Shown: positions 16,520 through 24,886, counted from the first letter of the stretch. The stretch is 64,000 nucleotides of DNA from Bacteriovorax stolpii (GCA_945883845.1 CAMCYI010000012.1:1-64000), one strand, 5' to 3'. Notes: generated by a model not told the origin, from the letters alone. Program-made: numbers and translations.

Positions 16520-16804
16520 ATGAAACACCTTTTCACAGCAATTATTTTAACACTGTCGTTTAGTTCATTCGCAGAAACTTATAAGGCGAAAAAGATGGGT
16601 TGTGACGAGTTGAAAGAGACAGTTGCAAACTACCGTTCAATTTACGTTGTTCACGGCCTTCTTGGCGTATCCCGCGGAACAATGTGGGCCGACGAGAAAG
16701 ATGCTGATCGCCACTGTGAGGGTGCTGTTCAACGTCCGACGGTAAGAACTCAGGATGGTTTCTGCCTGGCTGGTTACATGTGTGAGAACCGTTCTAGCCG
16801 TTAA
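16520..16804 (+). CDS. Small exported hypothetical protein with conserved-looking cysteines
   Basis: A 94-residue precursor. The ATG at 16520 follows AGGAGCATCTA, a good Shine-Dalgarno; an ATG nine codons earlier lacks one. The first 18 residues are a signal peptide (MKHLFTAIILTLSFSSFA). The mature part is about 76 residues, with four cysteines and a KMGCDELKETV start, so two disulfides in the periplasm are possible. No family is recognised. It is preceded by the palindromic hairpin and followed after 12 bases by the second copy of that hairpin. Function unknown. Confidence 0.7.
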   Translation: MKHLFTAIILTLSFSSFAETYKAKKMGCDELKETVANYRSIYVVHGLLGVSRGTMWADEKDADRHCEGAVQRPTVRTQDGFCLAGYMCENRSSR

Positions 16805-16816
16805 TCGGTTTTTTGG

Positions 16817-16855
16817 GGGCCGGAATATCGGGTAAGTCTTACAGATTTCTGGCCC
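16817..16855 (+). promoter_or_regulatory. 5' hairpin motif, copy 2, before the RRM gene
   Basis: The same 13 bases GGTAAGTCTTACA as in copy 1 occur at 16831-16843. Here the arms are GGGCC (16817-16821) with GGCCC (16851-16855), GAA with TTC, and ATC with GAT, broken by one bulge and one G-T pair. The arms differ from copy 1 yet still pair, which favours an RNA structure over a plain operator. It lies 30 bases before the ATG at 16886. Confidence 0.5.
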
Positions 16856-16885
16856 AATCGTGACGTGGATGCTATTCACGTGCTC

Positions 16886-17299
16886 ATGGATAACACGAAG
16901 AACACTGTCTACATTTCAAACCTCAGCTATACGACCGACCGTAACGGACTTAAATCCATGTTTTCGGAGTTCGGTACGATCAAGAATATCAAGATCATTC
17001 TTGAGCCTGAAACAAACCAGTCCCGCGGAATGGCGTTTGTCGAAATGGCAACGGCCGCTCAGGCGAAAGCTGCAATTGAAGGCCTAGATGGTAGAGTGTT
17101 CGCAGGCCGCACAATCAAAGCAAAGCCGGCCACTCCGATGCGCGAGAGCTCGGCTCCAAAAGCGGCCAGCGAGAAAAAGAAAATTGCTAAGGACCTTCAG
17201 TTCGAAGATATTCAGAAGGCGAAGAAAGCTCGTAACGAAGGAAAACGTAAGGCGAACCCACTTGTCATGAAGTACGTTCCAGCGAAGAAAAAAGTCTAG
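16886..17299 (+). CDS. RRM-type RNA-binding protein
   Basis: A 137-residue single RNA recognition motif protein. RNP2 is VYISNLSY near residue 8, and RNP1 is SRGMAFVEM near residue 46, both with the aromatic and basic residues that stack on RNA. After the RRM (about residues 6-80) comes a Lys/Ala-rich tail of about 55 residues that should also bind nucleic acid. Bacterial homologues of this kind are often cold- or stress-induced and some are autoregulated. I chose the ATG at 16886 because homologues begin just before RNP2; an in-frame ATG at 16865 would add seven residues. Neither has a Shine-Dalgarno, and a long hairpin sits upstream. Confidence 0.88.
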   Translation: MDNTKNTVYISNLSYTTDRNGLKSMFSEFGTIKNIKIILEPETNQSRGMAFVEMATAAQAKAAIEGLDGRVFAGRTIKAKPATPMRESSAPKAASEKKKIAKDLQFEDIQKAKKARNEGKRKANPLVMKYVPAKKKV

Positions 17300-17307
17300 G
17301 TTATTCT

Positions 17308-17655
17308 ATGATCGAACAAACTCACTGCCCCAAATGTAACTCTGAAAATGTCTATCCCGACGGAACTCTCTGGATGTGCCCGGATTGCAGTCACGAATGG
17401 TCTCCGACTGAAGCTGCTGCAGAAGTTATTCAGGATAAATCCATCAAGGATGCTTACGGAACAATTCTCGCGGATGGAGATTCTGTTTCCGTGATCAAGG
17501 ATCTGAAAGTCAAAGGCACTTCCAGTACAGTGAAAGTCGGCACGAAAGTCAAAAACATCAAGCTTGTTGAAAGTGACGATGGCCATAACATCGCCTGCAG
17601 AATTGACGGCATCGGTTCCATGAATCTTAAATCAGAATTCGTAAAGAAAGCTTAA
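17308..17655 (+). CDS. yjdM: YjdM/PhnA-family zinc-ribbon protein
   Basis: A 115-residue protein of the family long named PhnA after its position in the E. coli phosphonate region, though it is not needed for phosphonate use. The N-terminal zinc ribbon has C-x2-C pairs at CPKC and CPDC, followed by the typical SHEWSP. The C-terminal domain begins at [13 protein letters not shown] and ends in a small beta-barrel with [18 protein letters not shown]. Its biochemical function is unsettled. It is eight bases after the RRM gene, so the two probably share an mRNA. The family match covers the full length. Confidence 0.9.
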   Translation: MIEQTHCPKCNSENVYPDGTLWMCPDCSHEWSPTEAAAEVIQDKSIKDAYGTILADGDSVSVIKDLKVKGTSSTVKVGTKVKNIKLVESDDGHNIACRIDGIGSMNLKSEFVKKA

Positions 17656-17718
17656 GCATATTAAGACGCTTTACCCGGTGACTAGAGAGAACGGGACTGT
17701 GCTTTCCTGAAGAAATAA

Positions 17719-17744
17719 ATTTACCGCCACCAGCGGCGGTAAAT
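17719..17744. terminator. Hairpin between convergent genes
   Basis: A perfect 10-base stem, ATTTACCGCC with GGCGGTAAAT, encloses the loop ACCAGC. It stands between the yjdM-like gene and the minus-strand membrane protein gene. No long T-run follows on either strand, so termination strength is uncertain. Confidence 0.55.
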
Positions 17745-17761
17745 ATTCGCAGTTCTTTTGT

Positions 17762-17965
17762 TTAACTCTTCTTTCTGTCGTTCCAGAAACTCAAAGCGAC
17801 CATGCTTAAGCCCACGAGAAGAAGCATGCTTCCTCCAAGTCTGTTCACATGAATTGTCTGAACGACATCATCCGGTCCAAAGAGGAATGTGCCGAAAACC
17901 ACAGCTCCGATCAGAGTGAGAAAGAGGCCAATAATGAAAAGCAGGTCATCAAGTTTATTCATCAT
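17762..17965 (-). CDS. Small membrane protein, two transmembrane helices
   Basis: A 67-residue protein with hydrophobic segments at about 8-28 and 43-60, linked by a short polar loop (GPDDVVQTIHVNR) and ended by a basic NDRKKS tail. I do not recognise a named family. It starts nine bases after the stop of the sodium/solute symporter gene on the same strand, so it is likely co-transcribed and may be a small accessory subunit, as several SSS transporters have; this is inference from position. Confidence 0.7.
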   Translation of the reverse strand: MMNKLDDLLFIIGLFLTLIGAVVFGTFLFGPDDVVQTIHVNRLGGSMLLLVGLSMVALSFWNDRKKS

Positions 17966-17974
17966 AAGTATTCC

Positions 17975-19624
17975 TTACCAGTAGAGATAGTTTAAGTACG
18001 TCGTAATAACGAGAACAACTGCTGCGAGAGCGTATGGTCTCTCCCACCATGAAACGTTTTCTACACGCTTCTCTGTGAGTGAGTACACAAGACCTTTCAG
18101 GTCAGCATCGGCTTTCGGTTTTGTGAAAAGACTGATCGCGAGTGTAACAACAAAACAAATGCTGAAGGCCATGATGGCGATGAAGAACGCGTGTCCCATT
18201 CCTGAAGCAAACTCGTGAACGTTACCAAGCCATCCGCCCTTACCTTCTGCCACAGTGAGACCATGAGTGATGGTGGCACCCAGAGTTCCCATGAAGAGAC
18301 CCCAGAAAGCACCTGCTGATGTCGTACGTTTCCAGAACATCCCGAGCATGAATGTTGCAAACAACGGAGCATTGATGAATCCGAAGATCAACTGGAGGAG
18401 ATCCATGATGTTGTTAAATGAGCGCGCGAGGTAAGCTGTTGCAATCGAAAGAATAATCCCGACGACTGTCGTAACTTTCCCTACCATCAGATAGTGTTCG
18501 TCAGTGCCATCTTTTTTGATGTGCGCCTGATAGAGATCATAAGTCCAGACTGCGTTGAACGCTGTCACGTTTCCTGCCATTCCGGACATGAATGAAGCGA
18601 TGAGGGCCGTCAGACCTACGCCGAGCATACCTGTTGGATAGTAGTGACCGAGCAGCATCGGAAGAGTGAGATCGTAATCAATACGTCCGTCACCTTTCAG
18701 AGGAAGCTGGAAATCTCCGCCCATCTTGTGAAGAGCTAGGGCAATGAGGCCCGGAAAAATGACAATGAAAGGAAGAAGCATCTTGGGGAAAGCTGCGACA
18801 AGCGGAGTGCGCTGAGCGGCCGACATATTTTTTGCAATCATTGCACGCTGGACGACGAGGAAGTCTGTACACCAGTAGCCGAATGAAAGAACGAAACCGA
18901 GACCAAGGGCCATCTGCCAGAGGTTCACACCCATCGGGTTTGAACTTTCGTGACCCATGTACTGCCATGTTGATGTCATGACTGGTGGAAGACTCTGGAC
19001 GAGACCTGCCCAACCGCCGACCTGTTCAAGACCGATATAGACGATAGGAGCAATACCAAGAACGATAAGGAAGAACTGAAGAACTTCGTTGTACACAGCA
19101 GACGTGAGTCCACCGAGGAATGTATAGGCCATTACAATTCCTGCTGCGAGGAGGATCGAAACATCGAAAGGCCAGCCGAGAAGAGTTTGAAAAAGAATGG
19201 CGAGTGCGTAAAGAGAAACACCAGAAGAGAATAAAGTCATCGCTGCGAAACCAAGAGCGTTGAACGTTCTGGTTTTTTCATCAAAGCGAAGAACGAGATA
19301 TTCAGGCACCGAACGCGCGCGAGAACCGTAGTAGAACGGCATCATGAAAATTCCCAGGAAAACCATCGCGGGAATCGCTCCGAGCCAGTAAAAATGTGAC
19401 GTCATGATTCCGTATTTAGCACCCGAAGCCGCCATCCCGATGACTTCCTGAGCACCAAGGTTGGCAGAAATAAATGCGAGTGCCGTGATCCATAAAGGCA
19501 GTGAGCGTCCACTTTGTAAGAAGTCAGAACTGTTTTTCATCTTCGCTTTGACAAGAAAGCCGATACCGAGGACGAAGATGAAATAGATGAGAATAATGAG
19601 ATAATCAATGCCGGTAAGATGCAT
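17975..19624 (-). CDS. Sodium/solute symporter, SSS (SGLT-like) family
   Basis: A 549-residue polytopic membrane protein with about 14 transmembrane helices. Early features are typical of the solute:sodium symporter family: DYLIILIYFIFVLGIGF in helix 1, then SSDFLQSGRSLPLWITALAFISANLGAQE, where the SANLGAQE region matches sugar-type members such as vSGLT. A central YTFLGGLTSAVYNE segment is the family signature near the sodium site. The substrate is probably a sugar or a related polyol, but it cannot be fixed from sequence by eye. The gene is divergent from the short helical protein at 19829 with about 200 bases between. Confidence 0.92.
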   Translation of the reverse strand: MHLTGIDYLIILIYFIFVLGIGFLVKAKMKNSSDFLQSGRSLPLWITALAFISANLGAQEVIGMAASGAKYGIMTSHFYWLGAIPAMVFLGIFMMPFYYGSRARSVPEYLVLRFDEKTRTFNALGFAAMTLFSSGVSLYALAILFQTLLGWPFDVSILLAAGIVMAYTFLGGLTSAVYNEVLQFFLIVLGIAPIVYIGLEQVGGWAGLVQSLPPVMTSTWQYMGHESSNPMGVNLWQMALGLGFVLSFGYWCTDFLVVQRAMIAKNMSAAQRTPLVAAFPKMLLPFIVIFPGLIALALHKMGGDFQLPLKGDGRIDYDLTLPMLLGHYYPTGMLGVGLTALIASFMSGMAGNVTAFNAVWTYDLYQAHIKKDGTDEHYLMVGKVTTVVGIILSIATAYLARSFNNIMDLLQLIFGFINAPLFATFMLGMFWKRTTSAGAFWGLFMGTLGATITHGLTVAEGKGGWLGNVHEFASGMGHAFFIAIMAFSICFVVTLAISLFTKPKADADLKGLVYSLTEKRVENVSWWERPYALAAVVLVITTYLNYLYW

Positions 19625-19828
19625 GAATCAAGTCCTTCAAAATGGGTTTAAACGGGGCGCAGTCTCCCTGCTTTGGGCCAGATCTACAAGGGATAACTTG
19701 ACTCGTATAACACTATTTGCCCGGGGATTGTTGTCTAAACTTCCTGCGTCAATGCCTCCTTCCCCTCACAAACTCACTCTGGTATTGGCATGTGTCTGGC
19801 ATGTTGTTTTAACAAACAGGAGGTGACT

Positions 19829-20026
19829 ATGAACCGCGAAATTAAAAAAAATCTGAAAGAGGCCAAATCATCAGGTCGAAAAATAGTTGAGAAAGCTCAG
19901 CAGACGGCCATCAAGAATGCAAAACTCACAGTCCGTGAAGTTCTTGAGGAAATCCAGCCAGAAGTGGCGAAGATAAGATCTGACTTCAAGAATGTCGTGA
20001 AGGCATTTCGTAAAAAAGTAAGTTAA
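19829..20026 (+). CDS. Lys-rich helical small protein
   Basis: A 65-residue protein that starts eight bases after AGGAGG, a near-perfect Shine-Dalgarno. It is almost entirely charged amphipathic helix with alternating Lys/Arg and Glu/Asp, no cysteine and no hydrophobic signal. Lysines dominate both ends. The composition resembles small nucleoid-binding or membrane-surface proteins, but I recognise no family. A strong bidirectional hairpin follows directly after the stop. Confidence 0.7.
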   Translation: MNREIKKNLKEAKSSGRKIVEKAQQTAIKNAKLTVREVLEEIQPEVAKIRSDFKNVVKAFRKKVS

Positions 20027-20060
20027 AAAAAAGCCCGGTTTTTAAATCGGGCTTTTTTTA
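20025..20060. terminator. Bidirectional rho-independent terminator
   Basis: An A-run, the stem AAGCCCG (20031-20037) with CGGGCTT (20048-20054), a 10-base loop and then a T-run. It serves the plus-strand gene ending at 20026 and the minus-strand esterase gene ending at 20061. Confidence 0.85.
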
Positions 20061-21089
20061 TTACATCTGGAAAGAGTTGCGGATGTTATCCGATGCTTTC
20101 ATCTGTGCGGCCTGAGATTCCATCACCACCGGCGCCATTCCGAAGAACTCATGGGTCACACCTTCATAGTTTTTATAATCCACAGTCACACCCTGCTTCT
20201 GCATTTCTTTGGAAAGCTTTTCACCCTCAGTCATCAGGGGATCAATCTCTGCCGTGATAACTGTCGCAGGATTAAGTCCTTTGAAGTTCGCAGACAAAAG
20301 ATTGATACGGGAGTCCTTCAGATCATCAGGTGAACGGGTGTAGTTTTTCACGAACCAACCCATCATCGCTTTGTTCAGAGGCTTCGCATCTTTATTCATT
20401 ATATAAGATTCTGTGTTCATATCGGTACCAACTACCGGGTAGATCAGAAGTTCGTGCGTAGGCATTGTAATTTTCTGATCCCGGGCCATGATGGCCACGT
20501 TGAGAGCAAGGTTTCCCCCAGCTGACTCCCCAGCTACGGCAACCTTCATTGGATTACCGTTGAAACTTGTTGCGTTGGCAAGAACCCACTTATAAGCAGC
20601 GAAGGCATCATTGTGAGCTGCGGGAAATTTATTCTCGGGAGCTTTTCTGTATTCCGGAGAAACGACAATCGCTTTCGCACCATTCGCGAGAGCACGCGGA
20701 GTCGCATCGTAAGTATCATTCGTAGCTATCACAAAGCCACCCCCATGGAAGTAAACGATCACGGGAAGGGCCTCGCCCATTTTGACTTCTTTCGGTGTAT
20801 AAATTCGCGCCATGATTTTTCCATCTGCACCGTTGATCTCACGATCGACAACAGAGTCGACCGGCATGGGCACAAACGATCCCTTGTCCTTTCTGATCAC
20901 GTCCATCGTTGCATCTGCAACAGTTGGTTGCCTGCGGGCCTCTTCAGCAGAAAGTTTTTCGATGGGCTTTGGATTCTTCCTGGCAAGCGTATCGAGGACC
21001 ATTTTCATGTCCGAATCTGGTTTAGGTGCAGATGCCGCAAAGCTTGCCGAGCTTATCGCCAGTGTCGCGGCTAAAAGTGCTGTTTTCAT
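20061..21089 (-). CDS. Exported alpha/beta-hydrolase, hormone-sensitive-lipase family
   Basis: A 342-residue esterase or lipase of bacterial family IV. A signal peptide of about 19 residues (ending SSASFAAS) sends it out of the cytoplasm. The oxyanion-hole motif HGGGFV lies near residue 114 and the nucleophile elbow GESAGGN near 188. The catalytic aspartate is likely in AEIDPL and the histidine in VTHEFFG. These enzymes usually cleave short- to medium-chain acyl esters; an exported version fits scavenging of prey or environmental esters, which is inference. The next gene on this strand starts 13 bases upstream of it. Confidence 0.92.
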   Translation of the reverse strand: MKTALLAATLAISSASFAASAPKPDSDMKMVLDTLARKNPKPIEKLSAEEARRQPTVADATMDVIRKDKGSFVPMPVDSVVDREINGADGKIMARIYTPKEVKMGEALPVIVYFHGGGFVIATNDTYDATPRALANGAKAIVVSPEYRKAPENKFPAAHNDAFAAYKWVLANATSFNGNPMKVAVAGESAGGNLALNVAIMARDQKITMPTHELLIYPVVGTDMNTESYIMNKDAKPLNKAMMGWFVKNYTRSPDDLKDSRINLLSANFKGLNPATVITAEIDPLMTEGEKLSKEMQKQGVTVDYKNYEGVTHEFFGMAPVVMESQAAQMKASDNIRNSFQM

Positions 21090-21102
21090 CTTAACTCCTT
21101 GG

Positions 21103-21810
21103 TTAAATTGCTCCGGATTCTAGTCCAGGTTGATATGGTTTTTTAAATGGCTTTCCGTTTTTCTGGAGAGGGTATCTTGAATTCATAATATCCAGGACCT
21201 CTTCATCGGAAACCTGAGGAAATTCAGCGTAATGTTCTCCGACACTTTTAAAGTCGATCACTGAATGAAGGCAGTAAATTTCATCGAATTGATCCTGTAG
21301 AAAATCCGGAATTTTCACAGGGCCAACCGGCACAGCAAGAATCAACTTGAATGGATTCAGTCCACGCAAGAATCTTCCTGCTGACGAAGCTGTTACTCCG
21401 GTTGCAAGTCCGTCATCCACGACTACAACTTCACGACCTTTGACTTCCGTCAGATTTCTTTTGGGACGATAGAGGTCCACTCTTCTGCGCAACTCCACTC
21501 GTTCACGGCCGATGGTATCGAGAACCTGCTCAGAGGTGTGCGAGACATATTTGACCGAGTCAGGACTAAAGAAAGGGATCTCATCTTCTGAGAGGGCACC
21601 GATTCCCAATTCAGGATATCGGGGATGTCCGATCTTGCGTGCCATGAGGACATCTAATGTACAGTTCATAGATGTGGCCACTTCGTTACCGACAATCACT
21701 CCGCCGCGTGGGAGTGCGATGATAAGGGGATCAAGAAGCGACATCTTTTTCAGGAACTCAGCAAGGCGCAGTCCTGCGTCCACCCGGTTGTTGTAAAATA
21801 TATTTTCCAT
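21103..21810 (-). CDS. Phosphoribosyltransferase-domain protein
   Basis: A 235-residue protein with a type I phosphoribosyltransferase fold. The PRPP-binding loop is VVVVDDGLATGVTA near residue 117, with the double acidic residue and the T-G-x-T end. The ALPRGG segment near residue 33 is the usual N-terminal substrate loop. Stand-alone members of this type (often next to Hsp20, BON and PPK2 genes) have no known substrate. Here it lies between an exported esterase and a small exported protein in what looks like a stress neighbourhood. The start ATG follows GAGGGTAC. Confidence 0.88.
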   Translation of the reverse strand: MENIFYNNRVDAGLRLAEFLKKMSLLDPLIIALPRGGVIVGNEVATSMNCTLDVLMARKIGHPRYPELGIGALSEDEIPFFSPDSVKYVSHTSEQVLDTIGRERVELRRRVDLYRPKRNLTEVKGREVVVVDDGLATGVTASSAGRFLRGLNPFKLILAVPVGPVKIPDFLQDQFDEIYCLHSVIDFKSVGEHYAEFPQVSDEEVLDIMNSRYPLQKNGKPFKKPYQPGLESGAI

Positions 21811-21819
21811 GTACCCTCA

Positions 21820-22104
21820 TTATTTCCCGCGCGCTGGAAGAGTGCCTCTGTTGAGAGGATATTCTTCCATTCTCTGCTCATCGATCCGAACGGGATTATT
21901 CTCATGATCAGTCTGTCCCGCAGTATTCCGGTGATTAATTATTTTCCTGGCTTCTTTGGTTTTACCTGAATAGATATGCGTACCTGATTTATTGTTCATT
22001 TCTTTGTGATTAATCGAAGTTGCTGTAGATGTATCAAGATCTACATCAGCAAATGACAATGCAGAGGCCGTTAACAGGATAAAAGTTGTCATGATGCTTT
22101 TCAT
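21820..22104 (-). CDS. Small exported hypothetical protein
   Basis: A 94-residue precursor starting at an ATG eight bases after AGGAGG. A signal peptide of about 20 residues ends at SALSFAD. The mature part is polar, rich in Asn, Thr and His, without cysteines, and has no recognised domain; its C-terminus reads EEYPLNRGTLPARGK. It is nine bases upstream of the phosphoribosyltransferase gene and likely shares its mRNA. An ATG 21 codons earlier has no Shine-Dalgarno and would hide the signal peptide, so it was not chosen. Confidence 0.65.
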   Translation of the reverse strand: MKSIMTTFILLTASALSFADVDLDTSTATSINHKEMNNKSGTHIYSGKTKEARKIINHRNTAGQTDHENNPVRIDEQRMEEYPLNRGTLPARGK

Positions 22105-22191
22105 AATTCCTCCTGGGAAAAAATCTGATCTCATCATAATTCCGAAACAAACGATAAAAAAATCCACAGATGTGGATCTTTTTTATGAGTT

Positions 22192-22446
22192 TTAATGAAG
22201 TGATTCTGGTTTGACTCTCAGATCATTAAAGACTTCACTGACACCATCAATTTCCAGGATGGTATTGATGACACGTTCGAGGTCTGAATGATTGTCAACG
22301 ACTCCACTAACTTTGACGTGACCATTCTTCACCTCTAAATCTATTCCGCCCTGATCACCCAACGCGTGATAAATATCCTGAAGAATTTTTTCCTGATTTG
22401 AGATATTTCCTTTTTCTTCATGTCTGTTCAACAAATTTTTATTCAT
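22192..22446 (-). CDS. BON-domain protein
   Basis: An 84-residue protein that is mostly a single BON domain: DIYHALGDQGGIDLEVKNG is followed by the glycine-hinged strand VKVSGVVDN and the closing helix and strand SDLERVINTILEIDGVSEV. BON domains bind phospholipids or other ligands and are often in osmotic or envelope-stress proteins such as OsmY. There is no signal peptide, so this copy is cytoplasmic. The Shine-Dalgarno is AAGGAGGTG. Neighbouring phosphoribosyltransferase, Hsp20 and PPK2 genes support a stress role. Confidence 0.88.
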   Translation of the reverse strand: MNKNLLNRHEEKGNISNQEKILQDIYHALGDQGGIDLEVKNGHVKVSGVVDNHSDLERVINTILEIDGVSEVFNDLRVKPESLH

Positions 22447-22644
22447 CTTGCACCTCCTTCAGCTAACTTACTCCTCCATTAGAGCGAGCCAAAATAAACA
22501 TTCCCTAAAGATGTGAGCGTGCTGCTATTTCGGTCACATTACGCGTGGAATCTCAAGGCCGGATTTTAAGATTTAAATTTTGAGTTTCTCTTTAGCACCA
22601 TTTCTCATGAATTGCAGGCACTCTTAGATGATCAAGGAGTGCTT

Positions 22645-22887
22645 ATGAAATGGACTTCACTAATCTTTATGAGTTTTTTAAGTCTTCATCTTAATGCCCA
22701 GGATGGCCGTACCTATAAACCGGATGAAAATCATCTTCCGGGTGCCCGCTCACCCGCTCTTCAAAAACAGGCACAGGAAGAACGCACTGAGGATTCTTAT
22801 CGACGTAAGGAGATCAGACGTCGTCGGGATATGGAAATGGATAAACCTGCCATTATTAAAAGAGATCAATTAGAAATCCAAGAGTAA
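22645..22887 (+). CDS. Small exported Arg-rich protein
   Basis: An 80-residue precursor. The ATG at 22645 is preceded by AAGGAGTGCTT. A signal peptide of about 18 residues ends at LHLNAQ. The mature chain of about 62 residues is highly charged, with a RRKEIRRRRDMEMDK helix and no cysteine. It may bind an anionic surface such as nucleic acid, lipid A or polyphosphate, but nothing in the sequence proves this. No family is recognised. Confidence 0.6.
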   Translation: MKWTSLIFMSFLSLHLNAQDGRTYKPDENHLPGARSPALQKQAQEERTEDSYRRKEIRRRRDMEMDKPAIIKRDQLEIQE

Positions 22888-23125
22888 TTATCTCTTCGGT
22901 TTCATTTTCTTCCCGCTCACCTCCTGATGAAGGAATTTTACTCTTCCTCACCTTACTGAGTTCCTGAATTCTTCCGCAAATTTTTGGGCGGGATAAACAA
23001 AATGCACAGGAGTGATACGGGCGCATCATCTGACTGAGCAAGCTTCTCTTTTATCTTTTAGGTCATCTTCATCACCATCCCCCGGGGTTTGCTTTAATAT
23101 GAAGTTAGATTGCCAGGAGGGATAT

Positions 23126-23368
23126 ATGGAAAAGTGTGATAAATGCGGAAACGCCTATGAAAATATGTTTCACGTTGAGATGAAAGGAAAATCATACGCC
23201 TTTGACTGCTTCGAATGTGCCATCTCGATGCTGGCCCCCATCTGTGCGGCTTGCGGTACCCAGATCATCGGTCACGGAATGGAAAAGGGCGAAGATTTTT
23301 TTTGTTGTGCAGGTTGTGCGCGGATAAGAGGCGTAACCGAACTTGTCGATCACGCCCCCCAAAACTGA
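23126..23368 (+). CDS. Small multi-cysteine zinc-binding protein
   Basis: An 80-residue protein starting seven bases after AGGAGGG. Ten cysteines are arranged as C4-x2-C7, C28-x2-C31, C40-x2-C43 and C60-C61-x2-C64, with H16 and H50 close by. This is the pattern of two stacked zinc fingers of a LIM-like or treble-clef kind. Similar short proteins are widespread in bacteria and are sometimes labelled metallothionein-like, but the even C-x2-C pairing with aromatic cores (FHVEM, YAFDCFEC) favours structural zinc sites. Function unknown. It converges on the Hsp20 gene with no gap. Confidence 0.75.
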   Translation: MEKCDKCGNAYENMFHVEMKGKSYAFDCFECAISMLAPICAACGTQIIGHGMEKGEDFFCCAGCARIRGVTELVDHAPQN

Positions 23369-23821
23369 TTAATGCTTAGTGATCTGAATCTTTTTTGTCT
23401 TCTGAGTGCCATCTTCTTTTTTCACGAGCTCAACGGTGAGAATTCCATTCTCAAAGCTCGCTTTAATGTTGTTATTATCAACATCGGCACGGAGAGGGAC
23501 CGATCGATGAAAGCTACCGTAACTGAATTCTGAGCGGTAGTACCCTTTCTTCTCTTCCTTACTTTTAGTTTCTCTTTTTCCCTCAATAACCAGGGTGTTA
23601 TCTGAGAGAGTAAGGTTAATATCTTCGGGTCTGAGTCCGGGTAATTCTGCTGATACCATGTAGCCTCTTTCAGTCTCTTCAACTTCCACACTCGGCTTCA
23701 TGCCGAAGTCTTCTCCGTCAAGTTGAGGCGAGAAAAAATCTCGAGCGAAGCGCTCGAACATCTCGCCAAATTCCTGAGTCAGGGTTTCATTACGTTTTGC
23801 AGGCAGATTAGATCTGTTCAT
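23369..23821 (-). CDS. Small heat-shock protein, Hsp20/alpha-crystallin family
   Basis: A 150-residue chaperone that holds unfolding proteins. The alpha-crystallin domain spans about 50-145: it opens with MKPSVEVEETERGYMVSAEL, includes the PGLRPEDINLTL segment and closes with the conserved A-x-x-x-N-G-I-L-x-V motif (ASFENGILTVEL). I chose the ATG at 23821, five bases after a GGAGG that itself lies within an upstream in-frame ATG; earlier starts would extend into the neighbouring gene. It is 22 bases after the glutathione transferase gene on the same strand. Confidence 0.95.
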   Translation of the reverse strand: MNRSNLPAKRNETLTQEFGEMFERFARDFFSPQLDGEDFGMKPSVEVEETERGYMVSAELPGLRPEDINLTLSDNTLVIEGKRETKSKEEKKGYYRSEFSYGSFHRSVPLRADVDNNNIKASFENGILTVELVKKEDGTQKTKKIQITKH

Positions 23822-23843
23822 ACATTCCTCCATGTTGTGGCCT

Positions 23844-24461
23844 TCAAGCCGTTTTCTTGGCCGATTCTTTATTTTCACGACTGAGAACCTTACTGATTGA
23901 TGGGATTATTTCCAGCATGTCAGTGTATCGCTTAAGTGCTGAGTACTTCTCGAGCTTAAATCCGACGTGATGACAGATTCTCAGGATGGCGAGGGCGTAC
24001 ATGTCAGCGATGGAGAACTCTTCACCAACGAGAAATTTGTCATTCGTCAGGTGGCTGTCCATGTAACCCATTCTGCTCTCAACTCGATTCTGAACTTCCT
24101 TGATATATTCCGGAGTCAGAGATTCTTTATGAAAAAGAACTCCTGCTGTTTTATGAAGCTCTGAACTCGTGAAGCTAAGCCACCGCAGGCAGCTTCTCCA
24201 TTCTTTAGTTCCGGCATCAGGGATTAGTTTTTTCTTATTTCCATATGTGACAGCGAGGTATTGAAGAAGTGCGATGGCTTCTGTCATGGCTTCACCGGAA
24301 TCAAGAACGAGAACGGGAACGTACCCGAACGCATTGAACTTCAGTAATTCAGGACCTTTTTTTTGAATACTGACCATCTGAGCTTCGTAGGGAATTCCAA
24401 GTTCTTCGAGACAAATGTGTGTGGATAATGAACAGGCACCCTGGGCGTACAGAAGTTTCAT
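23844..24461 (-). CDS. Glutathione S-transferase family protein
   Basis: A 205-residue two-domain GST. The thioredoxin-like N-terminal half begins YAQGACSLSTHICLEELG, where GACSLS matches the active-site region of beta-class bacterial enzymes (catalytic Cys and Ser). The cis-proline segment is VPVLVLDSGEAMTEAIAL. The helical C-terminal half has the N-capping box FSIADMYALAI. It probably conjugates or reduces electrophiles with glutathione or a related thiol. It is upstream of hsp20 on the same strand and near a methylglyoxal synthase gene, which fits detoxification. Confidence 0.93.
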   Translation of the reverse strand: MKLLYAQGACSLSTHICLEELGIPYEAQMVSIQKKGPELLKFNAFGYVPVLVLDSGEAMTEAIALLQYLAVTYGNKKKLIPDAGTKEWRSCLRWLSFTSSELHKTAGVLFHKESLTPEYIKEVQNRVESRMGYMDSHLTNDKFLVGEEFSIADMYALAILRICHHVGFKLEKYSALKRYTDMLEIIPSISKVLSRENKESAKKTA

Positions 24462-24528
24462 GGATACTCCTTTAAGTTAGAAGTATTTTAGAATTTCCGC
24501 CGGAGTCATTGCAAGTCGTGAACTCGCT

Positions 24529-24747
24529 CTACTCAGGTATGATGGAGATAGACGGGGACTTACGTTGAATAACTTTTTCTTTCCTGAGTTTTTTGTCAGA
24601 GGATTCTGCTTTCACAACAGTGACAACCGGTGCTTCAGGTTTTTCGTCTTCTTCCCAGTCACAATTTAATCCACCAACAACAAAACGTTCTCCGGAAAGA
24701 TATTCGCTCATATCAAAAGGGTGGCGATTGTATTGAAACTTGTTCAT
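24529..24747 (-). CDS. Small protein of an unnamed FDMxEYxSGxRFxVGG family, member 1
   Basis: A 72-residue protein with the segment FDMSEYLSGERFVVGGLNCD near residues 11-30, preceded by QYNRHP. The same core appears in the protein at 26114 (FDMNEYFSGQRFSVGG), and nothing else in the two proteins is alike. After the core this one has an acidic patch and a Lys/Ser-rich tail. It has no signal peptide and only one cysteine. I know no family with this signature. A short, strongly conserved core with free tails suggests a docking peptide or ligand of a larger protein. Confidence 0.6.
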   Translation of the reverse strand: MNKFQYNRHPFDMSEYLSGERFVVGGLNCDWEEDEKPEAPVVTVVKAESSDKKLRKEKVIQRKSPSISIIPE

Positions 24748-24886
24748 GGGTTTGTTCCTTGGAAAAATGAGATTCTATGCTGAAGCTCAGGGTTTTCAAG
24801 AGCGGCAATCTTAATCTTAACCGACGGGGCTGGTCGGTCATTTTCCATCTCATCGGAGGGCCATTCTCCCCGAAGAAAATTTGTTG

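Noticed and set aside
17762..17965. Small membrane protein considered as a toxin of a type I system
   Set aside because: It is tightly linked to the symporter gene and no antisense RNA promoter is evident.
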